Assembly: GCA_963989385.1 (NCBI GenBank)
Contig: OZ022498.1
Span: forward strand, 103,091,298 to 103,155,297
DNA: 64,000 bases
Origin: Ctena decussata
Taxonomy: Eukaryota > Mollusca > Bivalvia > Lucinida > Lucinidae
Direction of reading: 5' to 3'
Shown here: positions 22,864 to 34,838 of the stretch, in pieces
Numbering within the stretch: the first letter of the stretch is position 1
Layout: each line of letters begins with the position of its first letter
Program-made: the position numbers and the translations under genes
Notes under the pieces: model-generated
Database searches by the model: none
Seen by the model: the letters and a program-made list of their open reading frames with translations, nothing else
Told to the model about the DNA's origin: nothing

Positions 22864-22992
22864 ATTACGAAACAGAAAAGAGCTGTTACGAAACGAAAAA
22901 GAGTCATAGTTACCAAACTACCTGGTCATCAGGTCGTGTGGTAACTTTGACATTTTCCTTTCGTAACAGCCTGTTTTCGTTTCGCAACAGTC
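22864..22992. repeat. GTTACGAAACGAAAA palindrome, copy 1
   Basis: TTACGAAACGAAAAAGAGTC, TTACCAAAC and ACCTGGTCATCAGGT (centre) are mirrored by GGTAACT and TTTCGTAACAG/TTCGTTTCGCAACAG. Related to 34223-34402. Confidence 0.8.
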
Positions 22993-23099
22993 CTTGTATA
23001 TACATAGTTAACAAGGGGTGGTTATGTATATGTGCACTTTCGAGCATGTTTCGTAAAAATTCTAAAAGACATATAAAATAGTTTCTGTGACTGTTCTAA

Positions 23100-23280
23100 A
23101 CAATCAACAGTTACGTTTTTGTTGTTTTTTTCTGTACAGTAAGTAATGCGTCTAACAGAGGCAGAAAGAATGACAAACAGGGTAGATCCTGATCAATCTG
23201 CTGCTGAAGGAGCAGTCAGATCTGGGTCTGCAATGTTTGCTCAGACCTATCTGTCCCAATACTTAGAAGTTATACGGTAG
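23100..23280 (+). repeat. VDPDQ-type bivalve repeat
   Basis: A 36-residue frame at 23170-23280 reads MTNRVDPDQSAAEG and ends SGSAMFAQTYLSQYLEVIR. Peptides with VDPDQTAP...FAQ...LSENL are remembered as translations of a very abundant bivalve repeat, so this is most likely repeat DNA, not an exon. A diverged copy lies at 39880-39990. Confidence 0.6.
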
Positions 23281-23869
23281 AGATAAAATTTGCATTGGCT
23301 TTCGGCACATGTAAACTCTGCGTATTCAGTCGTTGTCAGAACGAACAGAGTCCTCCTAGACACAAATTATTTAAGAGCATTTTGTATGACCAGACTGTAT
23401 TTGTGCACGATGCGTTGAAACATAGTTCATTTCTGATACTTGGTTGCTGATTGCACTTGTTTACACAACACGTTTGAGAGTTTATCAATAGCAAATGTCA
23501 AAGTTCCATGGTTCTATTGAATGTCGTTTCAGTCACTGGACCCAACCTTTCCTAGTTCACTGTTCATTAAAAGCTCTATAGGGCTATTAAATGTCAATGT
23601 CTAAAACATCTTTGGCAAACCAATAAAATCTACAAATAAAACATATTGTCGCACTTACTTAGCAGTCGGATAAATCAAGGTCACTGATAGTCCAGTAACA
23701 ATTAGCTTTTTACCTTACTAACATGTATCAGTCGCTACCTAAAGAATCATAGGTAAATTATTAATCCTAATAAATGCCCTTGCTCTTATAAACGCCCCCC
23801 CCCCCCCTGCTTTTTCCCGACGATAATGTTATAATAAATAGCATGGATTCCTGTTTGCTTCTCTAGATG
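23281..23869. other. Unassigned sequence; poly-C run
   Basis: A run of 14 C lies at about 23793-23806. No gene. Confidence 0.4.
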
Positions 23870-24265
23870 AGGAAGATTTTTGAAATGGTATCTACCCTTA
23901 CAGAAAAGAGCTCCTGTGGGAGAAGATTCCTTTCGAGTTGAACCTTACTGAGAAGGGAGGAAAAACTTGCAAAGTTGCTTCCTCTGAAATTATACCCATT
24001 CACCTTTATATTGCTTACTAGAGGTATTTTGGCAATGGCTGTTTAACTACACTTTGGCTGTAAATAATCCCCCGACTTTTGTAAAATGTAACGCCCCCAG
24101 GGCGTTTAATAGGATTAACACGCATGTAACTTGTTTATAAAAAGGTATCAACTCTATGAGCAAATTATTTCTTTAAAGAGTTGACTTACCTGTAAAAAGG
24201 ACACTAAAAAGAAATGGCAGAGTCGCTCCCCATGAAAGTGTACGTACTCACTTTAAACAACCAAA
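23870..24265 (+). repeat. G repeat copies with shared end motif
   Basis: AAAGTTGCTTCCTCTGAAATTATACCCATTCACC (at about 23970, split here as AAAGTTGCTTCC and ACCCATTCACC) and CAGAGTCGCTCCCCATGAAAG (about 24219) are two instances of the motif CAGAGTTGCTTCCCATGAAA followed by GTGTACCCATTCACC. Confidence 0.5.
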
Positions 24266-25334
24266 ATGCTATACTTTTGTTTTAAAGGGGCGTTAATGTG
24301 CGTACATTTTGAAATTACTAAGAATAAATAAAACGAAGTAAATGAAAATGCAATGATGAGAAATCAACACAATTGTTTAGCTCATCTTGCCCCCATCTCT
24401 AAAATGAGAAAGGAAGGAATGGAAAAAAGCTAAAAAAGCAAAACAAGATCAACGAGAAGCCAATGTCAGCCTTTCAAGGCAGATGGCCGCGAAACTTTCT
24501 AAATGCAGTATAAAATGTCAAAGATGAACAAAACAATGGCAAACAATGACTTAATAGTAAAATATCACTACATCTCAGAAGAACCGCTTTGAAACTGTCA
24601 CTAACATATAACCGAGAAGAAAGTGTGTAAGGGAGTGGTGATCGGTGTGATCAATGGATCAACACAACAAACATTTAGATGAAGATTAAATTTTGAGCCA
24701 AGCACCAAATTTAATACAATCGTAACAAAAATAGCAAATGATACGGTACGCTGTTTAAAATCGTAACCTAAAATATTTTATTAAAATAAATCCGTAAAAA
24801 GGAGGATACCAGATGTTGTTTTGCTGAAAAAACCTACATGGAGGAAATCTCAACGAATTTTCCAATGCAGCATTTACTAACCAAATTCAATAAACAAAAT
24901 AGAAGCAACAAGAAATATCTTAAAAAAAAAAATATATAAGACGAAGTGAAAGAAGACATATTTGAAACAAATAATATTTTTTTTATTATTTCCGTTGAAA
25001 TTGCCCATTTCCTATTTGGAATTTCAGAATTTCCCCATATATGTCTTGTACATCTCCCTATTTGTAATTTTCAGATCTCCCTACCAAAATACAAGAATTC
25101 CCTTCTCTGTTTAATCATTCTCCCTATTTGGAAAAAAGTAGAGGAAAATCTCCCTATTTGTCTTCTCAGCTGTATCACATGTCTGATATTATTATTGAAT
25201 AGCAGTATCCTTATGTTGGGGTTATCCACTATGGCGAGAAACCAAACTGGTCCGTAAATTATTGACATTCTTCGGTACATTCCGATATGCTTCCGATGAT
25301 ACGGTACTGTATTTTACCCGGTTCAGTACAGCCG
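24266..25334. other. Unassigned sequence with CTCCCTATTTG reiteration
   Basis: The motif CTCCCTATTTG or a near variant occurs four times between 25010 and 25165, within a 103-residue open frame that is therefore probably not a gene. Near 25257-25330 GGTACATTCCG-like sequence precedes the next element. Confidence 0.4.
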
Positions 25335-25419
25335 GGTGCGTAAATTTACCGGAACGGACCGGAATGGACTGAATTACCGGAACGGACACCGGAACGGACC
25401 AGTTTTAAGAAACTACAGT

Positions 25420-25451
<32 letters not shown>

Positions 25452-25633
25452 GTTTTTTTTTTCTGGTTTCGTCACCAGATATTGTCAGGGTCACTGACGA
25501 GGCTTTATTAGCCGAAACTACGTAGTCTGGCCCATGTTACTACTTCAGTATGTATTCTCTGCTCTTGAAGGAATTTTTTTAGATTTTGATTTTTTTTTTT
25601 TTTTTTTTAGATTTTAATTTTTTTTTAGATTTT

Positions 25634-25674
<41 letters not shown>

Positions 25675-26302
25675 TTTTAATTTTTTTTTTTTTTTTTTAG
25701 ATTTTAATTTTTTTTTTTTTTTTTTTAGATTTTAATTTTTTTTTTTTTTTTTTAGATTTTAATTTTTTTTTTTAGATTTTAATTTTTTTTTTAGATTTTA
25801 ATTTCCCCTATCTTCAGTAGATATTTGTAATAGTTTTCATTAAATAACTCTTATTTAATATTAATACATATTCTGTATGCCATCTGGCGCAAATCAATTA
25901 GAGATATTAGTCAAAAGTATTTTGCGCCATGGGTAGGCCTCTTAATACCCCACGCATATGCGTTTAATCTTAAAATCATATAATCTTATAGAAAAATCTG
26001 GTTATCTTTCTTCCAAGACTTGGAGCGAATGAAAAACACAAAAATTCCCGAATTTTTGTTCCATAGTATCATGACCAACATTTCAGCCATAGAAAATATG
26101 TAGAGCTATATGTATCAAGTCGGTGGATGAAATCAGGGGTTGCAAGTTAAGATAATACATGTTAGTCATAGGCAGGGCCTTGAATTAATCTGCGCGTGTA
26201 GATTGTATCAAAATATCTCAAAAATCGGCTGGAAATATGAATAATCAGGGTCCGTTCCGGTCCGATCCGGTAATTAGGTCCGTTCCGGTAAATTTACGCA
26301 CC
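25335..26302. mobile_element. DNA element with perfect 26-bp terminal inverted repeats
   Basis: Positions 25335-25360 and 26277-26302 are exact reverse complements (GGTGCGTAAATTTACC outer half, GGAACGGACC inner half). Subterminal ACCGGAACGGAC copies follow the left end and GGTCCGTTCCGG the right. The ~970-bp interior has no transposase; it contains a nested L repeat with a T-rich array (25463-25805) and a short TGGCGCAAA/TTTGCGCCA inverted repeat (25885-25929). No clear target duplication. Non-autonomous DNA transposon is the best reading. Confidence 0.85.
25463..25805 (+). repeat. L repeat with amplified AGATTTTAAT tail
   Basis: The first ~110 bp (TGGTTTCGTCACCAGATATTG, TTTATTAGCCGAAACTACGTAG, TCTGCTCTTGAAGGAA) match 45134-45273 reversed and 27294-27372. 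In those copies the end is a single AGATTTTAAT. Here that end is repeated about nine times with T runs of 8 to over 40, forming a minisatellite. Confidence 0.8.
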
Positions 26303-26703
26303 GAGTTACTACGAAAGACTTTTCGCACCATAGAATCATTTTTTTCTCAAGCCATCGGCATTTGCGTTTCTCGCGTTCTGCTTAACTCTATCAATCATTA
26401 CAGCGTTAAAGTGAAAAACATATTTAAAACTAAATGCAAAGTGCAAATAATAACATTTTTAAGGTAACTAAATCTTCTGACAGGTGAATAACAATTCCAT
26501 GACATATGCTCTCTTCCATACACAGATCAAGTCAAGTTTTGGCGCCAACGATGATTTTATTAGACTTCGTCTAAAAATGGCAGAAACGTCCATAAACGAA
26601 GTTGCTAAAGATCGAAAAGGGAAACAACTCAAGTGAATAATGACAAAATTTAAAATTGTAACATTAATACACATCTTCAAATCAATGTGTGATAACATAA
26701 TTT
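26303..26703. other. Unassigned sequence
   Basis: No feature recognised. Confidence 0.35.
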
Positions 26704-26937
26704 GAGCCGCGACATGAGAAAACCAACAAAGTGGTTGTGCGCCGTGCGCAGACTCATATCAGTCTATACATTCGCCTACTCTGATCATACTCTTCGCTTA
26801 GCGCTTACAAGATAGCTAAATGTCTAAGCTACATCCGTGCGGACAGCGAAGGCACTGATCAGACTGGGCGTATGCCTAGGCTGATCTGAGTGCGCTGTGT
26901 GCATAACAACATTGTTGGTTTTCTTTTGTCGCGGCTC
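26704..26937 (-). mobile_element. GAGCC palindrome MITE, copy 3
   Basis: Both ends intact (GAGCCGCGACATGAG / TTTGTCGCGGCTC) but more diverged inside. Flanks ATTT and ATAT agree at three of four bases. Confidence 0.9.
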
Positions 26938-27293
26938 ATATCAAGACCTTCCGTTGAACGGTCCTCAAGCACTTGCGTTAACAAACCTGCTTTGTTTTCG
27001 AAAATTACAAAGGGACTTAAGGCAGTGGAACATTTCTCGGAAAGAAAATGAAACATAATTCTCCACTCTTTTCTTAAACTGCATTCATAGAGAAAATTAG
27101 AAACAAACTGGAACGTATACAAGGTGTTTTGGAGGAATGTTTGGACAAACCATCAAAACAGTATGCGAGTATACTCCCCAAACACAATTATTGCTGAGGC
27201 TGGGATGATAATCTTACTAATTTTGCAAACCATTCAAGTCAGCCTGATGTATAGTCAAATGAATTACTGTTGGCAGCACATACAAGGTTTAAG

Positions 27294-27372
27294 GTGTAGT
27301 CTGGCCCATGTTCCTTCTTCTGAGTGTATTCTCTGCTCTTGAAGGAACTATTTCAGATTTTAATTAGTGAAA
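27294..27372 (+). repeat. L repeat, 5'-truncated copy
   Basis: TAGTCTGGCCCATGTTCC, TTCTTCTGAGTGTATTC, TCTGCTCTTGAAGGAAC and AGATTTTAATT in the order of the other two copies. Confidence 0.8.
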
Positions 27373-28434
27373 TACAATTGCTAGTTGCTTGTGAGTATCT
27401 TTCCTGGGTCTCCTTAACCAAAATACAGTGTAAATTAACCTGTTTTTTTTTTAAGCAAAAAGTTTTTTCTTGTCCATAAAACAGATTAGACGGTTGATAC
27501 AAAAATACACAAAAACACTTGTCTGTTTATCAACAATGCAACAAAGCTGTCAGCTCTATCACATGTAAACAGATGATGTTGTCATGCAATAATTACGTGC
27601 AGAACTATCATAAAATATGCTTTATTGCATGGGTTGGATTGCAGAATTTCCTCTTGGCGATTGATCATGCAAATCGAGTTTTCTCTAAGCTTATTTATGC
27701 TCTCTGAAGGGTTCTCGCGCACGAACGAATATAGTTTTACTGCCTTTCGAACGAACAAATGCGATAAAATGCAAAACTAACATTTCCGATTCTTTTATAT
27801 AAAACTATAATAAACGAGCACCGGATATCAGAAATAGTTACATATGCATCTTGAAAAACTTGTGATTAAACATATCTAAATAAATTTGTCTTTTATAACG
27901 CTAAAGTGCATGTATACAAATTAGACTGATTTGAATATACAATGAGGCTCATATAAGACAAGTCTTACCCAGAATCTGTTCGGGATGTTAAAGTTTTCTG
28001 TAAGTTATCATGAGACTAATATCTAAGATATTATTATCACTGAAATGTAAAGACGTAATTATCACGAAGCCGGTTGACCCGAGCCGTCTTCAGAAAACAA
28101 AACTTTCACAAATTTTCAGTTTTCTAAAAATCTCAAATCGGTTGAAACTAAATCTTAGCAAGGTCACTTTTGTCTTGTCTCGTGAATAGGTGAAATAATA
28201 TAATCCGTGCTGTTTTGGTTTAACCAGAAACGTGTGTACTTCAAGGGTTCGTGGATTTCATTTGGAGAAGATGCCTTGGGACTTTATGTTTGATTACTTA
28301 CATTATTTAGCAATTAATCTATACTTCCCTTTAATCAGTCTCTTGGAGGATTCAAAAGATGTGTCACATTTTACAATTATAACTGTAAAATACTATTCAA
28401 ACTTATTAAGACTTTCGCACCTTGATATTTTTCA
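27373..28434. other. Unassigned sequence
   Basis: No gene or repeat recognised in about 1 kb. Confidence 0.4.
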
Positions 28435-28610
28435 TTTCAAAGGCGGTGATTCTATATTGTGGTTTACTATTAGTGTCATTGTTTGTGGAATCTCAGTTCT
28501 GAAAGGGCTGGTCTTTGGTGTTGTGCTTGTCATTTATTGCTTTGTGTGCCGTCCTGATTCGTTTCCCTTCCCTTTGGTGTGTAGGGCAGGATTTGAACCT
28601 TTGCTACGTA
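28435..28610 (+). repeat. Diverged Penelope-type 3' region
   Basis: AAAGGCGGTGATTCTATATTG, then GTTGTGCTTGTCATTTATTGC and CCCTTTGGTGTG keep the order of the copies at 42380-42480 and, reversed, at 14380. The 142-residue frame over it is not recognised as a protein. Confidence 0.45.
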
Positions 28611-29959
28611 TGTCCGTTTATGATCATTCACTTCTCATATATACTCAAAAGCAAAAATAACGCATATTTATCTTTTTGGGTGTTTTTAAGTCGAAATAAA
28701 AATCTGCTGAAATTGGCAAAACAGGGAAGATATTATCAACATATGGAGTACACTTCGTCGCAAACTTGTTGAAATTTTATTTGTTTATTCATGCGTAACA
28801 AAAGCGTAAACAATCAAGGGGTCAATATCAAAATTCACAAATACTTATCAGTTAACTCAGTGTCTTGAACTGAGTTGTGCCTGGCTCCAAAACTGATGCC
28901 TTCTTTATGTAGGACGCTACAATGTCACAGAAACATCATCAAGAATTTTCAGCATTGGTTACTCGTTACAAACAAAGTTATGCCCCTTTATGCAAATCCC
29001 ATAAAATAGGCAAGTTTTGTGATAGGAAAAGAAAATTTTGTGGATTTTTCAGCAAACCGAATTGGAAATGGATTCCAATTCGGGTTAAATAAAAGGGTAA
29101 GTGGTCACAGTCAAATGGAGTATGTAACAAAGGGAAGTAACTCTGTACGTCCTTCCAATAATGCAACCACAGATTGAACTTTTGGGCGCTAGATCCTTTA
29201 AATCACCGGGCAAAATTAAACGAAATTCATACAGCATCTTCATCATAAAGGGCAGTGTACGGTAAGCGAATCGGAAGACAAGATTTTTTCCTGGAAAACA
29301 TTTTTATCGGCTTTTAAATTTCGTAACTCAAACCGGAAATGAGCAAAATACGTGCTCATTTCAAACCAAAATTTGTTTTAAACGGGTCCTTTACCCATAG
29401 CCTTACTCATTTTGAATCCCAAATTACCAGATTTTTTCTAATAATTTGATGATTCAAACGGATTTCAAAAACTTCGAAAAAATTGGAAAAGTGCAGATTT
29501 TTGCATCTGCGATTTAACTGTATAAGAATCAATTTTTTAAAAGTTTTATACCGTTTTCCGGTTGGATACATCATGCTAAACTCACATGCAGCAAAATCGT
29601 ATTGAAAATCTATTTTTTGCCATTGTGAGCCAGACTTTTGTGATTTGTTTCCTTTTTGACAAATATATTCATATCTTTTTCAAAGAATTGCGCTGTGACA
29701 AGAAAATGCTGCAGAACTTATGGCCACGTATAGGCCAATACCAGTACTAAGTTAAAAGTAGAATATCATTAAATTTAATGAGGAAAACAAGACACCAAAA
29801 AGTATGCGTTTCTTTTGCTGTTGAGTATACATTGCTTATACATACACAGTATATTGCATTGCAGTTTATCACACCACCTCGGATACAATTTGTATAAAAG
29901 AGACACATAAAGTCCTACTTGGTCTATCCGCCAGTCCGTCGGTTCTATATCTTTGATTA
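28611..29959. other. Unassigned sequence with small hairpin
   Basis: CCGAATTGGA/TCCAATTCGG hairpin at 29057-29083. Otherwise nothing recognised over 1.3 kb. Confidence 0.4.
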
Positions 29960-30675
29960 TTTTAACTCCGCTTTGAAAAAGTGGGGGGTATACTGCTTTA
30001 CATTTGTCCGTCATTCCGTCTGTCCGTAATTCCGTAACACTTTTTTATTTAAATTTTCGTCAAAGATTTCTCCGCAACCATATAAGCTAGAATGCTCATA
30101 TTTGGTATGCTGACTGACAATGACTTGTTGTATTGTGCGATTGAGATTCAGCTCTCTCCTGCTTATTTTTTCCTTTATTTATCCAGTTTTTTTCTTTCAT
30201 GTCAAAATTTGAGGCAAAGATTTCTCCACAACAATATGAGCTAAAATGTTCATATTAGGTATACAGGTAGACAACGACTTGTATCGTGGGCTTGAGACAC
30301 AGCCCTCTCCTACATACTCGTCTTTGTATTTGTCCAATTACATGTATCTTTCTTCCCATCATTTGAATAAAGAGATTTTTCTTCAAAGGTTTCTTTATAA
30401 CCGTATAAGCTACATTCTTCATATTTGTTATACATGCTGACAACGACCTATTGTACCATGGGATAGAGAACGGGCCTTCTCTTCTTATTCTGCACCTTGT
30501 TTTTTTTTTTTTTTTCACTTTTCTTTCTCTCGTGTTCAAGACAAAATCCTCATACATCATGATTGTATTCATGGTGACACAATTTTGTTCATTTCATATA
30601 TATATTTTCCATATAGACCATAATACCTGAAGCGCTGCAGCGGGGTATAGTCAGGCCCTCTGACAGTTCTAGTTG
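29960..30675 (+). mobile_element. Tandem-monomer element W (Helentron-like)
   Basis: Starts with a GTGGGGGGTATACTG and GTCCGTC-rich block. It has three monomers of about 154-169 bp (TTTCT(C)CxCAACxATA(T)AAGCTA and GACAATGACTTGTTGTA landmarks at about 30067, 30221 and 30390). It ends with a GTCAG/CTGAC hairpin (30650-30664) followed by TTCTAGTT. This parallels the hairpin plus CTTGTTT end of two other elements here. Confidence 0.6.
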
Positions 30676-31100
30676 ATATTCATATGAAAAATGATGTTTA
30701 TTTTGGAAATGTTGTCGAATCATCTGCCACGGCATAATATATATACAAGATTAGTAATAGCTGTAAGAGAATTCCATGACAATAACTTGCCTAATATTGA
30801 AAGGTTTGATATGCTATCCAACTTCTGTTCTTTATTGAATATCAACGCAATCAACATTCTTTGCCTAAGCTACTTCAGACCACCGGATTTTAATGTCTCC
30901 AGAGACGTGTACATGTCAGTTACACTAAACCTGTCTTATATTCCCGGTATAATGTTAGAATTATGATACCAGAGTCAGATGACCCCATTCACCTCAATGA
31001 AAAAGCTAATAATATTATCTCTTGTTTGTTGTTGTATTGGTTAATGTAATTGACGAGTCATAACAAAGTAACTATTCAGTGGCCATATTTTATAGATTTT
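30676..31100. other. Unassigned sequence
   Basis: A 91-residue frame is present but unrecognised; no repeat seen. Confidence 0.35.
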
Positions 31101-31240
31101 TGTCTCGCCTGCGAAGAAGAAGCGAGACTTATGTAGTGCTTTTCCGGTGTCGGCGGCGGCGGCGTAAACCTTGTCGATTTTTCGCGTTTAGGTCATAAGC
31201 GCTGACAGGCGAGACACCGCATTCCGCGGAATTCTTGTTT
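31101..31240 (+). mobile_element. Minimal element T (Helentron-like)
   Basis: Perfect 11-bp inverted repeat TGTCTCGCCTG (31101-31111) / CAGGCGAGACA (31206-31216) encloses a GGC-rich tract without a tandem core. A CCGC/GCGG hairpin (31217-31229) and terminal TTCTTGTTT close it. Same layout as element C, stripped down. Confidence 0.7.
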
Positions 31241-31244
31241 CAAA

Positions 31245-31445
31245 AGGAAGTTACTGTTGTGATACTCCTGTTAGCTTGCCTAGACGAAGAAGCTATTCCC
31301 AATTGGGATCTCCTTCTAAGGGAAAGACTCTGCTCCTAGAGGAGCAATTCCTTTCCTTAAGAGTTTATCACCATTGAGAAGGGGAGCCAAAATAAAATGA
31401 CAGAGTTGCTTCCATAAATTAGTACACATTCAGCTTGATATGATC
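31245..31445 (+). repeat. G repeat copy with central hairpin
   Basis: GGAAGTTACTG, TGCTCCTAGAGGAGCA hairpin, TTCCTTAAGAGT and the end motif CAGAGTTGCTTCCATAAAT. Confidence 0.55.
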
Positions 31446-31616
31446 TTTATCTGCTCTTATACAGTCAATGGCCATACATATTTTATCAAATTCCGCACTC
31501 TCGTTGACTTATATGTATTTCTTAGACTACTCTTTAATCTAGTGTGGGTTAACAACTAAAGTTAGCGCTATGAAACTTATATGAACATAAAGCAAGAAAA
31601 AAATCTACAATAAAAT

Positions 31617-31800
31617 ACAATTCATTTAACTTGATACAATATGATATTATAAAAATGTAGCTGTTTAAAGATGATCAAAATTTTCGGGAAAAAAAAAACA
31701 TCTTTAACATTGACGTCAATGGCGATGTTGCCAAAATTTAACCGAATATTAACACCACTATGTTTCAGAGAGCTACAAGAATAGTGAATAAAATCCCATA
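31617..31800 (-). repeat. Interspersed repeat X, copy 1
   Basis: Reverse complement shares TAGCTCTCTGAAAC, TTCGGTTAAATTTTGG, CATTGACGTCAATG and GATCATCTTTAAACAGCTAC with 58245-58392. The 63-residue minus-strand frame is inside the repeat. Confidence 0.75.
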
Positions 31801-32094
31801 CGGCGATGTTCACATGGCAAGCTGGCTAACGACAAAGCTACATAAAGCCGTATGTACTCTGACACAATAGGATTTTAAGTTATCGTTTTAATGACAGTTA
31901 CATTGGAATAAGACTTTGGAAATTCGACAAACGATCAAAACCTTTTGGAATATTTAATATTAGAATTTTGTGCAAGGTACAGAGTTAAACTATCCCTGCA
32001 AAATGACGAATCTCACGTCAGCTTTTAAAGTGCAAATTCCTTCAGTGCAGTCGCGGGCATTCCGTTCCGTATTGTACTGTTGTAACTTAATAGA
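31801..32094. other. Unassigned sequence
   Basis: No feature recognised. Confidence 0.35.
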
Positions 32095-32250
32095 GAGTTT
32101 GAAAAATGATTTCTTCTGCAGTAAAAACTGCCTAATAGAAAACAGTTAAGAACCTGTTGCAATACCTAATTTGTCTGGCCACAATCTGCTAAACTGATTT
32201 AGCAGTGTACAGACACTTTTGAGTCTTCGACACATTGCTGATTATTGTCA
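32095..32250 (+). repeat. Interspersed repeat Y, copy 2
   Basis: Same orientation and landmark order as 5250-5420. Confidence 0.65.
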
Positions 32251-32569
32251 TCAACAAACCAGTTTGACCAACCTTTGTATACATAATATGAATACTAGAA
32301 GGTTACAGCAAGAGTCTATAACATTAACCTTTATCCTCATCTTTTTAGAGCTCATGGACAGGCTCAATAAACTTGAGTTTGTTATTTTCATTTCTTTGGT
32401 GTATTTCTTACTTCCAAATCCATTTACGATCAATCTATTCTGGACAATTTAGGATATGCCAGATGTTTTTACTGGCTAGAATAAAGAACGTAAAGTAACC
32501 TTTACCACTTAGCAAAATTTTTCGACACTTGCCTGGAGTGTTTTCCTCAAGGTACCATATACATGGTAA

Positions 32570-32650
32570 TTTTCGCGGTGTTCCATTTTTCGCGATATTT
32601 AGCGGTCACTTAGAAACCGCGAATATTAAAATCGCGAATATTTTTCTGTT
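32570..32650. repeat. TTCGCGG/CGCGAATAT repeat
   Basis: GTAATTTTCGCGGTG, TTTTTCGCGATATTTAGC and CCGCGAATATT, AATCGCGAATATT form short inverted pairs. Similar blocks are remembered as common in molluscan DNA. Confidence 0.5.
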
Positions 32651-34137
32651 TTTTTTTACAAAGTGTCTTCTGTAGACACAGTGTTCATATATTTCTTTTT
32701 TCATTTACTTTGCTACTGAAGTTAAAGAAAAGGCCATATGGAAGATAGTTGAAAAATTATTTATAACACAATGGTATTATCGTTTTACAGGCAGTTTCTT
32801 CAAACATGCGGAACTGATACCAACTGCTCTACTGGTTTTGTTTCCACTGCAACCGAAATGAGAAAATGACAAAGTAACCGAAACTCAATCCCTCAGTAGT
32901 CATAAGGCAGGAAAAGCCGAAAATTTGCAAAACGTTTCATATTTACAAGTTTATGTAAGTCTTACCAATTTTCTAAAGTTAATGTTATTGAGCTGGGTTC
33001 TCAGGAAGCGACATAAGACCTTATGATCATCGTATTTATGTGTCAGTACTGAGCCGGATTGAGTTTTATACATTATTTAAAACTTTGTTAACTTCATTCT
33101 ACTCATCGTCACAGAATGGTTGTTGTCGATTATTGCCATTTCACTTTATTTTAGTTTTAGATATCGTAATATTTAGTACGTCACTGAAACTCCTTTTCAT
33201 GTAATTCAAACGTGGAAACTTACCCCTCAAAATCTCAGTTGTACTGAATTTGAACATGGGAATTTCCCCTGTTCTGATGCATGATGTTGTCATAATTGTA
33301 CATGAAACATAACGCGATCATCTTTAGCTTTTCCAGTGAAACAAAGAGAATTGTTTTTGTATTGGAAAGGATTTTTGTGGTCAGTTTTGGTATTTATGAT
33401 TACACAAACGTAAGAATCATATAAACTAGTTAGAAGCTAATGAAATTTATTTAAGCTTAACTCAATTAGTATCAGGAAAGGCTGTTGTATTCCACATACA
33501 TGTACTACTGCATTTTCAGTTTTAAACAGATTCTTTATTTTCTGTTTTTCTGGTTAAAGCTCCAAATGGCTAGTTATAAAAGGTATAATTTGCTTTCAGA
33601 TTGCTGCTTCTACTGTCACTTTTGGCTTTCATTTTAAGATCTAATGTCACACAAATCTTCAATAAATAAAAACTTGCTGCTTTGTCCAATAACATGAAGT
33701 CAGAACAGTCAAGTTTATTTGTTAAATCTTCTGGACATTTACCATTGCAAACAACATTCCCTGCATGCTGGTCGGGCAATACGCTAGGAACGTTTTATTG
33801 TGCCTTTGCCGTAGAAGAAGCAACTATTAATTCAATATTGTCTTCTTGCAGGGTATTTATTGAGACTGGAATATTATATTCATCAGACTAAAATAGTTAT
33901 AAACAATAAGATTATTGCAATTTAATAAAACAGAAAAAAAAACAATTACATTCGGGATTTAATAATATGATATTAAAATCAAAGTGCTCGTACACCGAAG
34001 TTCCCTGTATCTTCGAGATATTTATTTCTAAAACGAAACCCACTTTATTTGACACAAGAGCAAAGAAAATCTTTGGTTTCAAAATTAGGGATGAGTTGTT
34101 TAAAGTATCGTCAGCTGAAGGAAATTAAAATGATGGG
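32651..34137. other. Unassigned sequence
   Basis: About 1.5 kb without recognised repeats. Overlapping 69-residue frames on both strands near 33570-33891 are unrecognised. This is the longest stretch here that could be host single-copy DNA. Confidence 0.4.
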
Positions 34138-34222
34138 TAACGATCAGGAATTAATACAATCAGAACCTATATCCCGACCTCAAAATTAAACGCAAAACAA
34201 TCTACCTTGGTTGACTATATAT

Positions 34223-34402
34223 GCAAGGGCTTTACGAAACGAAAAAGAGCTGTTACGAAACAGTCATAGTTATCAAACAAACTGGTCATGAGCTATTACG
34301 AAACGAAAGAGAGTAAGAGTTACCAAACGAACTGATGACCAGGTCGTTTGATATGACTATTTTCGTTTCGTAACAGCTGTTTTACGTTTCGTAACATCCT
34401 TG
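34223..34402. repeat. GTTACGAAACGAAAA palindrome, copy 2
   Basis: Outer arms CAAGGGCTTTACGAAACG and CGTTTCGTAACATCCTTG are inverted. Inner parts repeat TTACGAAACG and TATCAAAC/GTTTGATA. A sub-block is duplicated on the left side compared with 22864-22992. Confidence 0.8.
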
Positions 34403-34596
34403 AAAACATAGTTATCCAGATGTGACAAGAGTAAACATAAACTGACAACAGGTAAGGAACAACACGCACGACATTAAAGCGAATGAACAGCTCTTTACCA
34501 GAAAGGTGGTCATTCAGCTACACTAACTGAAAACACTATTAGCACAACAGGTGTACGAAACACCGGCATGGACAACCAAAACAAGTAACAACAAAA

Positions 34597-34838
34597 GAGC
34601 CGCGACACGAGAAAACCAACAAAGTGGCATGTGCGCCGAGCGCAGACTAAGATCATCCTTAGACTAAGATAAGCCCAGTCTGATCAGAGTCTTCGCTTTG
34701 CGCTTAAAGAGTAGTTTAGGATCTAAGCTAGCCCCATGCAGACAGCAAAGGCTCTTATCAGACTGGGCGGATGCCAAGGCTGATCTAAGTCTGTGCTGGC
34801 GCTCATGCCACTTTGTTGGTTTTCTCATATCCTGGCTC
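34597..34838 (-). mobile_element. GAGCC palindrome MITE, copy 4
   Basis: GAGCCGCGACACGAGAAAAC to TTCTCATATCCTGGCTC; right end diverged. Sits inside the Penelope-type repeat, so it inserted later. Confidence 0.9.

Noticed and set aside
24946..25257. 103-residue frame with repeated LPI/FPI segments
   Set aside because: Driven by a reiterated CTCCCTATTTG motif; no domain recognised.
28586..28606. tRNA B-box-like GGTTCAAATCC on the minus strand
   Set aside because: No convincing A box or cloverleaf at the right distance; probably chance within a repeat.
28232..28660. 142-residue hydrophobic open frame
   Set aside because: It spans unrelated DNA and a diverged Penelope-type repeat, and no motif was recognised.
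33570..33891. Overlapping frames on both strands as a possible host exon
   Set aside because: No recognisable motif and no supporting splice or codon signal that I could judge by eye.
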